DNA of 64,000 bases from Gammaproteobacteria bacterium 54_18_T64 (lineage in GTDB: Bacteria > Pseudomonadota > Gammaproteobacteria > Pseudomonadales > Porticoccaceae): assembly GCA_002162825.1 (NCBI GenBank), contig MAAU01000059.1, positions 3,488 to 67,487 on the forward strand. The letters are read 5' to 3'. The notes beneath the pieces were generated by a model. The model made no database searches and had not been told where the DNA came from. It saw only the letters and a program-made list of their open reading frames with translations. Shown here one piece after another: positions 8,543-15,857 of this stretch. Position 1 is the stretch's first letter; each line of letters starts with the position of its first letter. The position numbers and the translations under genes were made by a program.

Positions 8543-9364
8543 ATGAGCGACCTTGCCCAAATTGTTACCGACCTCCGCGCCGAAGGCGAGGAACTCTACC
8601 ATTTTCTGTCAACGCTGGACGCGGCCGACTGGTCTCGCGCCACCGCCTTTAAGTCCTGGACCGTAAATGATGTTGTCGCACATCTCTACTTCGGTGATTA
8701 TCTCGGTGTTACATCTCACAAAGACGGTAAAGCCTTCAAAAGCTTTATGGCCGAAGTACAAGATTCTGGGCTAACACTGGCAGAATTCACCCGCCAATGG
8801 CTGAATAAGCTAAGTGGTAAGGCAATGTTGGAACTATGGCGGGAGCTTTTTCTAGAGATGTGCGACCTATTCGCCGCCAGCGACCCTAAGTTGCGACTGA
8901 CCTGGGCAGGCCCCGATATGGGTATACAGATGTTCGCCACGGCTCGATTAATGGAAACTTGGGCCCACAGCTGGGCAATTTATGACCTGCTCGGCGCAGA
9001 ATACCAGCAAGATGATCGTATCAAGCACATCGCCACCATCGGTGTAAAAACCTACCAATGGACATTCGCTAATCGCAATATGACCCCACCCGGCCCTCCG
9101 CCTCACATCAGCTTATTGGCTCCCTCAGGAGAGTTATGGCAATGGAATACTGAGCAGAGTGAAAACACAATTAGCGGCGAGGCCGTGGAATTTTGTCAGG
9201 TAGTAACTCAGGTGCGCAACATCGCCGATACCAAGCTAAAAATTACTGGGGAGCCGGCGCGGCAGTGGATGACTATCGCCCAGTGCTTTGCAGGACCCGC
9301 TGAAGAACCCCCCGCGCCTGGACTGAGAGTGCCCGGCGCACAACCTGGTGAAGTCAAAATATAG
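8543..9364 (+). CDS. MDMPI/TIGR03084-like metal-binding protein
   Basis: This 273-residue protein resembles the DinB/mycothiol-dependent maleylpyruvate isomerase superfamily, in particular the TIGR03084 group known mostly from actinobacteria. The N-terminal four-helix part shows the likely metal triad: H47 (VNDVVAHL), then E138 and H142 in METWAHSW. This ExxxH spacing is that of the zinc site in the isomerase. The C-terminal half (from about 190) has the smaller alpha/beta domain with QVVTQVRN and ends in a proline-rich tail. The reaction is unknown. Gammaproteobacteria do not make mycothiol, so the isomerase function should not be assumed. The ATG at 8543 has only a weak ribosome-binding site. 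It is divergent from the SulP gene and convergent with a small exported protein. Confidence 0.7.
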   Translation: MSDLAQIVTDLRAEGEELYHFLSTLDAADWSRATAFKSWTVNDVVAHLYFGDYLGVTSHKDGKAFKSFMAEVQDSGLTLAEFTRQWLNKLSGKAMLELWRELFLEMCDLFAASDPKLRLTWAGPDMGIQMFATARLMETWAHSWAIYDLLGAEYQQDDRIKHIATIGVKTYQWTFANRNMTPPGPPPHISLLAPSGELWQWNTEQSENTISGEAVEFCQVVTQVRNIADTKLKITGEPARQWMTIAQCFAGPAEEPPAPGLRVPGAQPGEVKI

Positions 9365-9391
9365 GCAGCGGGTTACCGCCGCCCAATTTAC

Positions 9392-9700
9392 CTACTCTTG
9401 CTCTTTTTCCTGAAAGGTGTTCGCAGAGCAACCCAAGCAACGCGTAAAGGTGGCCCTTGCCGGCCCCTTCACCAAGACTTCTGTCGACTCCTCAATATTG
9501 CCGCCCAATGCAGAAAAAGGCAGGGCGACCAGCCAGATAGCCGAGCCAATAATGGTGGTTGCCAATAAAACGGGGCGTCCAATCAACAAGTCTGCCGTCA
9601 TATCGAGACCGCTGGGCCCGTGTGGGTCGTATTCGCTACTCCAAACAGGTTGGCACATTAACAGTGCGGCGCTAATTGCCAGTGCTCGCAAGGCCTTCAT
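9392..9700 (-). CDS. small exported/membrane protein of unknown function
   Basis: This protein of about 102 residues has a signal-like N-terminus (MKALRALAISAALLMC), a second hydrophobic stretch (about 44-63) and a Cys-containing tail, TRCLGC. The core RPVLLATTIIGSAIWLVALPF resembles a family of short uncharacterised proteins in Pseudomonas and relatives that end in a similar TRxLGC motif. The open frame reaches back to an ATG at 9772 that has a better ribosome-binding site (AGGATAA). That would add 24 charged residues before the signal peptide, so I prefer the internal ATG at 9700, although no clear Shine-Dalgarno precedes it. Role unknown. Confidence 0.6.
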   Translation of the reverse strand: MKALRALAISAALLMCQPVWSSEYDPHGPSGLDMTADLLIGRPVLLATTIIGSAIWLVALPFSALGGNIEESTEVLVKGPARATFTRCLGCSANTFQEKEQE

Positions 9701-9987
9701 ATTTTTAATTATTTCAAGTATCACGATCTGCTTCTCCCGGGGCTTGGCGCGGCCCAATAGATCCCGCGCCATTATTTGTCCATTATCCTGACATCAAGAT
9801 ATCCTAGTAAACAGATATCGAGGTAGGCCGATGGGAGTATATGCAGCGCCTGCGGTTAAAACAATCACCGACACCGTGAGCCTGTGATCAAGGTCAACTT
9901 CGTAAAAAACGACAAATAATATTGCCAACAAAGCGACTAGTAGTGATGCCGGTTGACCTCGCCCCCAATACAAGACACCCTAGCAAG

Positions 9988-10578
9988 ATGATGACACTTG
10001 ATGAGATTCGCGCTGCGCTCAATGGCCGCCAGCATAAAGCCGCCCACTTCAAAGCTACCTCAAAGCAGGCCTCGGTGGCTATGATTATCAGTACGGGTGA
10101 AGACGAGCTAGAGGTTTGTTTTATTCGTCGTGCCGAGCGTGTTGGCGACCCCTGGTCGGGACAGGTGGCCTTTCCCGGCGGTAAGGCCGATAGTGGCGAT
10201 AGTGATGCCCATGCTGTTGCAGAGCGAGAAACCCGTGAAGAGGTGGGGCTCAAACTGGACGTCAGTCACCGGCTTGGCCCCCTGCCCACACGACAAGTTG
10301 CAACCCGCAATATGGTGCTCTCACCCTTTATCTATCATATTGACGCCGATGAAAAGGAAACGGTCTTTGCCCGTGAGCCCGACGAGGTTGCCCATGTATT
10401 TTGGGTACCCATGAGCCACCTTTTTCGACAGAGCTCAGCCACCGAACTGGAATACCCAAGCGCCGGCTCGGGAATGACTTTTCCGGGTATTCGTTATAAA
10501 GAAGATATTATCTGGGGTCTAACTCTCAGCGTGCTGGAGAGTTTTGCCCAAATCATGCGTCGCCAACTGCCGGTTTAA
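9988..10578 (+). CDS. CoA pyrophosphatase-type Nudix hydrolase
   Basis: This 196-residue Nudix hydrolase is of the CoA diphosphatase (NudL-like) group, predicted to split CoA or its thioesters into 4'-phosphopantetheine derivatives and 3',5'-ADP. The subgroup signature before the Nudix box is present (SGQVAFPGGKAD), followed by the box itself, with the metal-binding RETREEVGL helix. The open frame begins at TTG 9922, and an ATG at 9946 is possible. I chose the ATG pair at 9988/9991 because MTLDEIRAAL matches the usual N-terminus, though the ribosome-binding site is weak. It is followed by a strong bidirectional terminator. Confidence 0.85.
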   Translation: MMTLDEIRAALNGRQHKAAHFKATSKQASVAMIISTGEDELEVCFIRRAERVGDPWSGQVAFPGGKADSGDSDAHAVAERETREEVGLKLDVSHRLGPLPTRQVATRNMVLSPFIYHIDADEKETVFAREPDEVAHVFWVPMSHLFRQSSATELEYPSAGSGMTFPGIRYKEDIIWGLTLSVLESFAQIMRRQLPV

Positions 10579-10658
10579 GCCGCTTTGCCTTGCCACTCTT
10601 AGCCTGAGTAATAAGAACAGTGTCACCAAGGCTCTTTGATCAAAAACTCAAGAAAACC

Positions 10659-10694
10659 TTATAAAAAAGGCCGCAATTGCGGCCTTTTTTATAA
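10659..10694. terminator. bidirectional rho-independent terminator
   Basis: A perfect 36-bp palindrome has the arm TTATAAAAAAGGCCGCAA. The GC-rich centre (GGCCGC) is flanked by an A-run on one side and a T-run on the other, so it can terminate the Nudix transcript on plus and the monooxygenase transcript on minus. Confidence 0.9.
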
Positions 10695-10695
10695 G

Positions 10696-10718
10696 AAGCC
10701 CATAACAAGTATGGGCTT
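10696..10718 (-). terminator. second hairpin next to the bidirectional terminator
   Basis: A 9-bp perfect stem, AAGCCCATA / TATGGGCTT with a five-base loop, sits between the stop codon of the minus-strand monooxygenase (10729) and the palindrome at 10659-10694. It has no T-run of its own. It may stabilise the mRNA 3' end or assist termination. Confidence 0.5.
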
Positions 10719-10728
10719 GATCAGTGCC

Positions 10729-12378
10729 TTAGGCCGTTTTTAGAGTAAACCCCTCATAGCCTTTGGAAACAACTTCCTCGCACTCTTCACGATAAGTTTT
10801 GGTGCCCGCCAGGTAGGGCATAAAGCCTCGTGGCTTACCTTCAACATTGGTACCGAGATACCAGGAATTACAGGTCGGCGCCGTCATCATCGAGCCCTCT
10901 GCGGCCTTATTGACATGCTCAACCCAGGCATCCTGAGCTTCCACTTCCGGCTCAATGGTTGCTACGTTGTTGTCGATCAAATGGGCAATGCAGTTATCGA
11001 TCCACTCAACGTGCTGCTCAATGGAGTGCAATACATTACTGACAACCGAGGGGCTGCCTGGGCCAGTAACGGTGAAGAAGTTGGGGAAGCCAACACTCTG
11101 CAAGCCCATGTACATACGGGGCCCATCTTTCCAGGTATCAGAAAGTAGAACGTTATCGCGTCCGCGAATATTCAGGCGCTTGATGGTGCCCGTCATAGCA
11201 TCGAAACCGGTGGCATAAACCAGTACGTCGAACTCATACTCGTCATTCTGAGTTTTCAGGCCAGTCGCGGTGACTTCTTCTACGGTGTTATCGCGCAAGT
11301 CGACGATGGAGACATTGTCCTGCCTGAAGGCCGAGTAGTACTCGGTATCGATTACCGGACGCTTACAGTGCAGAGGGTAGTTTTTCGGCGAGAGCGCATC
11401 GGCCTTTTGCTCATCACCGAGATATTCTAGTAAGAATTCACGATAGAGGTTACAGGCAATTTCATTGGCTTCGGCGTTGTAATAAGTATCGACATACAAG
11501 GTCAGTACATTAATACCGAAATCGGCAATTTCCTGCTTACGCTGCTCGGGCGTGATATCCATGATTTTTTTGCTGGGCTTAGGCGTAGGTGCTGCGTTTG
11601 GATCTTTGTCTTTCTTTGGGCCCCGGTAGTTACAGATGCCCATTTCATTATTGCGTTGCCGCTCGCGAATGTCGGCGTAATCGACCTTGGCCTGGGCCAG
11701 GAAGTCGGGATTCATCGGCGCATTTTTAGCAGGGAAGGTATAAACCGGGCTGCGCTGGAAGGCAATCAGCTCTTTGGCCTGTTTGGCGATCTGGGGAATC
11801 GCCTGTACACCGGAAGAACCACAACCGATAATCGCCACGCGCTTACCACTTAGGTCAACGCCATCTCGAGGCCATTGCGCCGTGTGATAGATGTCACCCT
11901 TGAAAGAATCGGCATTCTTAAAACCCGGGTAGTTGGGCTCGTTCAGACAACCGGTGGCCATAATGCAGTACTTGGCCTTGTAGACGTCGCCCTGATCGGT
12001 AGTTACCGTCCAGTTATTGGCCGCTTCGTCATAAATGGCATCGGTAACTTTGGTATTGAGCTTAATGTCCTTGCGCAGGTCAAAGCGATCTGCGGTATGG
12101 TTCAGATATCTTTCAATTTCGGGCTGACCGGCCATCACTTCCGACCAGTCCCACTCCTGCTCGAGTTCCTCTGAAAAAGAGAAGGAATATTCAATAATTG
12201 GCAGGTCAGCACGACAGCCCGGGTAACGATTCCAATACCATGCACCGCCAACGCCGGAGCCGGCTTCGATGGCCTGAATTTTCAAGCCCCGGTCATTCAG
12301 GCGTTTAATCATGTACAACCCGGCCATACCGGTGCCGACAATGACTGCATCGAGCTCTGTAACTTGTGTCTCACTCAT
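10729..12378 (-). CDS. Baeyer-Villiger-type flavin monooxygenase
   Basis: This 549-residue class B flavoprotein monooxygenase has an FAD Rossmann motif GTGMAG (15-20), then GGAWYWNRYPGCRAD, the canonical BVMO fingerprint FKGDIYHTAQWP (159-170), and an NADPH-binding GCGSSG. The complete FxGxxxHTxxWP motif makes this the more classical of the two BVMOs in the window. Cyclohexanone- and steroid-type enzymes share this architecture. The predicted reaction is NADPH- and O2-dependent conversion of a ketone to an ester or lactone. The ATG at 12378 is preceded by GAGGG at normal spacing. The promoter must lie in the 399 bp gap upstream. The native substrate is unknown. Confidence 0.9.
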   Translation of the reverse strand: MSETQVTELDAVIVGTGMAGLYMIKRLNDRGLKIQAIEAGSGVGGAWYWNRYPGCRADLPIIEYSFSFSEELEQEWDWSEVMAGQPEIERYLNHTADRFDLRKDIKLNTKVTDAIYDEAANNWTVTTDQGDVYKAKYCIMATGCLNEPNYPGFKNADSFKGDIYHTAQWPRDGVDLSGKRVAIIGCGSSGVQAIPQIAKQAKELIAFQRSPVYTFPAKNAPMNPDFLAQAKVDYADIRERQRNNEMGICNYRGPKKDKDPNAAPTPKPSKKIMDITPEQRKQEIADFGINVLTLYVDTYYNAEANEIACNLYREFLLEYLGDEQKADALSPKNYPLHCKRPVIDTEYYSAFRQDNVSIVDLRDNTVEEVTATGLKTQNDEYEFDVLVYATGFDAMTGTIKRLNIRGRDNVLLSDTWKDGPRMYMGLQSVGFPNFFTVTGPGSPSVVSNVLHSIEQHVEWIDNCIAHLIDNNVATIEPEVEAQDAWVEHVNKAAEGSMMTAPTCNSWYLGTNVEGKPRGFMPYLAGTKTYREECEEVVSKGYEGFTLKTA

Positions 12379-12777
12379 AATATTCCCTCGTAGGAGATTA
12401 GTGGGGTGGATAAACAACAGCAGCTGCAGAGGCAGACGCTGGAAAAATTACTTGCCAATATGAGGCCAGGGGCTGGCATCGGCAGCTGGACACCTTCAGA
12501 AGTGAAAGCAGCACACTCTAGCTAGCTTGCTCCGGCTTGAAAATGACCGCGCGCAAACAAGCTGCGACTTATGACAAAACGACGTCCAGTATAGAAGACA
12601 TTCGCAAAAAACCCAATCTTCAGCGATGTTTCGTCCACCCGGTCGACGCAAGGCCCAAACCCTGTCCGGCCGAGCACTACAAATACAAGGCCGGGGTGGG
12701 TAATTTCTAGCTCCAACAAAAAAGCCGACAGTCAAAGACCATCGGCTTAGGCCGCACACAAGCGGGTGAGTTGAAGA
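12379..12777. other. 399 bp intergenic region
   Basis: This gap lies between two minus-strand genes. It contains the peroxiredoxin terminator (12717-12748) at its right end and must hold the promoter of the monooxygenase gene at its left end. I see no convincing -35/-10 pair. An 87-codon open frame on minus (12496-12759) has no family resemblance and runs across the terminator, so I do not call it. Confidence 0.5.
12717..12748 (-). terminator. rho-independent terminator of peroxiredoxin gene
   Basis: On the minus strand the stem AAGCCGA / TCGGCTT is followed by a run of six T. It begins 29 bp after the peroxiredoxin stop codon. Confidence 0.75.
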
Positions 12778-13260
12778 CTAGATATTGGCCAGTACGTTTT
12801 CTGCCGAGCTCACTTCGAAGGCACCACCCTCTTCCAAAAAGGCCTGAGTCACGACCTTATCCTCAATCACGAGGGCAAAACGGCTACTGCGCACACCGAG
12901 GCCACGGTCAGATAAATCCAGCTCCAAACCCAGCGCTTTACTGTAGGCCCCGCTGCCATCGGCAAGCATCGCCACTTTACCTTCCGCCGCATTTTGCTTG
13001 CCCCAAGCATCCATCACAAATACGTCATTCACCGCCATACAGGCAATCAAGTCGACACCTTTCGCTTTTAGGGCGCCAGACTGCTCGATATAACCGGGCA
13101 AATGCTCTTTAGAGCAGGTCGGGGTGAATGCACCGGGAACAGAAAATAATACGACTTTCTTGCCAGCAAATAGATCGTCGATGCTGTCGGAACCGGGGCC
13201 ATCGGCATTCATTACAGTAAAGCGGCCTGCGGGTAATGTATCACCTACTTGAATTGCCAT
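12778..13260 (-). CDS. peroxiredoxin, Prx5 type
   Basis: This 160-residue thiol peroxidase is of the Prx5/AhpE-like fold and reduces hydrogen peroxide and organic hydroperoxides. The peroxidatic cysteine is C49 in PGAFTPTC, with the conserved Thr/Ser just before it. A second Cys, C74 (LIACMAVND), matches the position conserved in many bacterial Prx5 proteins. There is no fused glutaredoxin domain. The start at ATG 13260 is fixed by a strong AAGGAGA site; the upstream in-frame extension has no such signal. The gene is monocistronic with its own terminator. It could protect against peroxide leaking from the flavin monooxygenases nearby, but that is only inference. Confidence 0.92.
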   Translation of the reverse strand: MAIQVGDTLPAGRFTVMNADGPGSDSIDDLFAGKKVVLFSVPGAFTPTCSKEHLPGYIEQSGALKAKGVDLIACMAVNDVFVMDAWGKQNAAEGKVAMLADGSGAYSKALGLELDLSDRGLGVRSSRFALVIEDKVVTQAFLEEGGAFEVSSAENVLANI

Positions 13261-13499
13261 TTTTATCTCCTTAATAGTTAGGTCTAATGTATTACTGTCT
13301 CTGTTGTCAGAATTATGGCATTGCACCTAGGCAGAGTCACTGATAATTAAAGCCATTTAACCCTTGGGTTTTCAGGGTTTAAGGCCGAACATTGAAGCTA
13401 TTCACCGCTCGACTATTTAACCTAAACTAGTACTTTGCGACACTGGCGATACCAACTCACGCCTTGGTACTGTTCAATATTGGCGAAAAGAGCTTTTCG

Positions 13500-14402
13500 A
13501 TGAAGGCAAGTTTATTAGACCTGGTGAATGATTTTATCGAGCAGCATCAGCTGCCAAAGACCTTTATCGACACCATCGTTGAGCATTATCTGCCCCTCGC
13601 GCAGTGGATAAACCAGCAGCGAGCGCCACAGCGATGCTACTTTATTGGCATTAGCGGGGCTCAGGGGACGGGTAAATCCACATTGAGCGCACTGTTAAAA
13701 ATCATTCTCGAACACGAATACGCCTGCAACACCGCCACCCTCTCCCTCGACGACCTGTATTTATCCAGCGCCGAGCGAGAAAAACTGAGTCAAAAAATCC
13801 ACCCCTTGATGAAAACGCGCGGCGTGCCGGGCAGCCACAACGTGAGGCGGGGTTTAGTGCTATTTGACGCCCTCAATAATCTGCAAGAACAGCAGTTTTT
13901 AGCGTTGCCGCGCTTTGACAAGGCCAATGACGAGGCCTTCCCCAAAGCACAATGGCCGGCAATTAGCGGCCCCGTGGGGGTCGTACTTTTCGAGGGCTGG
14001 TGTGTCGGCGCAAGTGCCTGTACTGATGAAGAGTTAGTCAAACCGGTCAACGAACTGGAAGCAATTGAGGATGCCGATGGCACCTGGCGGCGCTATATCA
14101 ATGAGCAGCTGGAGACACACTACCAACAACTCTTTGCCCCTATGGAGCGACTTATTATGCTACAAGCACCCGACTTTGCCAGTATTCGGCGCTGGCGTTG
14201 GCGGCAGGAAGAAAAACTCGCGGCCCAAGGCATGTCCAGCCAAGGCTCGGCGTTGATGGACAGGCCCACTATCGAGCGCTTCATCCAACACTTTGAGCGC
14301 CTGACACGGCAGAGCCTCAAGCAATTACCCCCAGGCGCCGACATTCTTTTTGAACTCGACAGTAACCAAAGGATAATCCGTAGCCACTACGCAAAGCCTT
14401 AG
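13500..14402 (+). CDS. P-loop kinase, D-glycerate 3-kinase-like
   Basis: This 300-residue P-loop protein resembles the YggC / plant-type D-glycerate 3-kinase group, related to phosphoribulokinase and pantothenate kinase. The Walker A motif GAQGTGKST is in the first quarter, followed by LSLDDLYL, a substrate-side motif typical of this group, then GVPGSHN and a Walker-B-like VVLFEGWCVG. Phosphorylation of glycerate or another small hydroxy acid is a family-based prediction; the substrate is not proven. The frame opens at TTG 13464, but ATG 13500 with AAAAGAG upstream is more likely. It stands alone and converges on the acyl-CoA dehydrogenase gene. Confidence 0.8.
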   Translation: MKASLLDLVNDFIEQHQLPKTFIDTIVEHYLPLAQWINQQRAPQRCYFIGISGAQGTGKSTLSALLKIILEHEYACNTATLSLDDLYLSSAEREKLSQKIHPLMKTRGVPGSHNVRRGLVLFDALNNLQEQQFLALPRFDKANDEAFPKAQWPAISGPVGVVLFEGWCVGASACTDEELVKPVNELEAIEDADGTWRRYINEQLETHYQQLFAPMERLIMLQAPDFASIRRWRWRQEEKLAAQGMSSQGSALMDRPTIERFIQHFERLTRQSLKQLPPGADILFELDSNQRIIRSHYAKP

Positions 14403-14552
14403 GCAGCTAGAACGACAGCTCAATCATTCATCTAAACACATGGCTAAAACGCCAGCCCATAGACACTGTAGTCGACAGCCCTTGGCGAGAGAACCCCGAG
14501 GACTGCCTACTTTGATTGAAACTACCGACATTAAAGGCGTCTGCCAACCGTT

Positions 14553-15713
14553 CTATTTATACGCAACGCCAATGCTGCCAATGGTTTCACGGGTGACAAT
14601 GGTTTTCATGATTTGTGCGGTACCGTCACCGATTTGCAGGCCCATGACATCGATCATGCGCTGCATGTGGGGCATCTCGTGGCCCCAACCATAGTGGCCG
14701 TGCTGCACTAAGCACTCGTGAATAATATCGGTTCCCCATTTGGGTGCCATCCACTTCACCATGGCGGCTTCTTTAGTGTGTGGCAAACCCTGATCACGCA
14801 GAGCCAGGCCCTGATAACACAGCGCACGGACGGCGGCGAGACGGCTATCGTGCTCCGCCAGCGGGAAGGTGGTGCCCTGAAATTTGGCCAGAGGTTTACC
14901 GAAGGCCTCGCGCTCCTGAATATACTGCCAAGTCTCGTCAACAGAGGCCTGAGCACAGGCGATACATTGCAGCGCAATCAGGAAACGGCTGAGGTCAAAG
15001 CCCGCCATCACTTTGGTGAAGCCCTCCCCCTCATTACCGAGTAGGGCGGAGGCGGGAATCTCCACATCGTCAAAAAATACCGAGCCCCGGCCCACAGAGG
15101 ATGAACCAACATCGTCAAAGCGTGTGCAGGTAACACCGGGTAAATCGAGAGGCACCAAAAAGGCTGACACACCGTGAGCGCCCGGGGTGTCTTGATCCGT
15201 ACGGGCAAAGAGCAGAGACATCTCGGCCTGAGCACCGTAACTGATAGAGGTTTTCTCACCGTTAAGAATGTATTTATCACCTTTTTTGGTCGCTTTAAGG
15301 ATCAAATTTGCCGCATCGGAGCCACCGCGAGGCTCGGTCAAACCCAGCTGTACGATCAGTTCACCCGCCGCCATTTGCGGCAATACCTCTTCTTTTGTTT
15401 CGGCGCTGCCGTATTTTTCAATCACACAGCCAATCAAAGGTGTGGTCATGCAAATGTAGGCCAGGTTGATATCGGCATGGGCAATGGCTTCACAAATCAC
15501 CCCCTGAACCATGCTGGAAGCACCAATGCCGCCATTTTCTTCGGCAAAAATCGGCGCAATCAGGCCCAACTGGCCCATTTTCCTGAGCAGGCCTCGATCT
15601 AGGGCCTCATCTTTTGAACGGCCCATATAGCCTTCTGCCAGCTGTTCACGGGCAAAACGCTCGGCGGTATCTTTAATAAAATGTTCTTCTTCACTTAACC
15701 ACGGCAGGGTCAT
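14553..15713 (-). CDS. acyl-CoA dehydrogenase, possibly alicyclic-type
   Basis: This 386-residue FAD-dependent acyl-CoA dehydrogenase has the N-terminal helical domain, the middle beta domain with the signature TEPRGGSDAANL, and the C-terminal helical domain. In many family members the catalytic Glu sits in YEGT near the C-terminus; here the matching segment is IGDGT, with Asp at about residue 363. An AHADINLAY segment (Asp at about 81) recalls cyclohexane- and cyclohexene-carboxyl-CoA dehydrogenases, which use an Asp as base. The upstream neighbour is an AMP-forming ligase of similar flavour. The start at ATG 15713 has GAGG six bases upstream; an ATG six bases earlier (15719) is the alternative. 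The alicyclic substrate is an inference. Confidence 0.85.
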   Translation of the reverse strand: MTLPWLSEEEHFIKDTAERFAREQLAEGYMGRSKDEALDRGLLRKMGQLGLIAPIFAEENGGIGASSMVQGVICEAIAHADINLAYICMTTPLIGCVIEKYGSAETKEEVLPQMAAGELIVQLGLTEPRGGSDAANLILKATKKGDKYILNGEKTSISYGAQAEMSLLFARTDQDTPGAHGVSAFLVPLDLPGVTCTRFDDVGSSSVGRGSVFFDDVEIPASALLGNEGEGFTKVMAGFDLSRFLIALQCIACAQASVDETWQYIQEREAFGKPLAKFQGTTFPLAEHDSRLAAVRALCYQGLALRDQGLPHTKEAAMVKWMAPKWGTDIIHECLVQHGHYGWGHEMPHMQRMIDVMGLQIGDGTAQIMKTIVTRETIGSIGVAYK

Positions 15714-15857
15714 AATCATCCTCGTCTATTCACTATCAATAACACCCGTCACTGTGCGGGCCTAAACCACTAAACAACTGTTTTAGACATAGGCTGTGTT
15801 GACAGCCATCGTCTCTTAATAAAACCGGCGCCAATATTTACAACTACAAGCTCGTAA

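Noticed and set aside
12496..12759. 87-codon open frame on minus between the peroxiredoxin and BVMO genes
   Set aside because: It has no family resemblance, an odd Cys/Trp/Arg-rich composition, no ribosome-binding site and it runs through the peroxiredoxin terminator.
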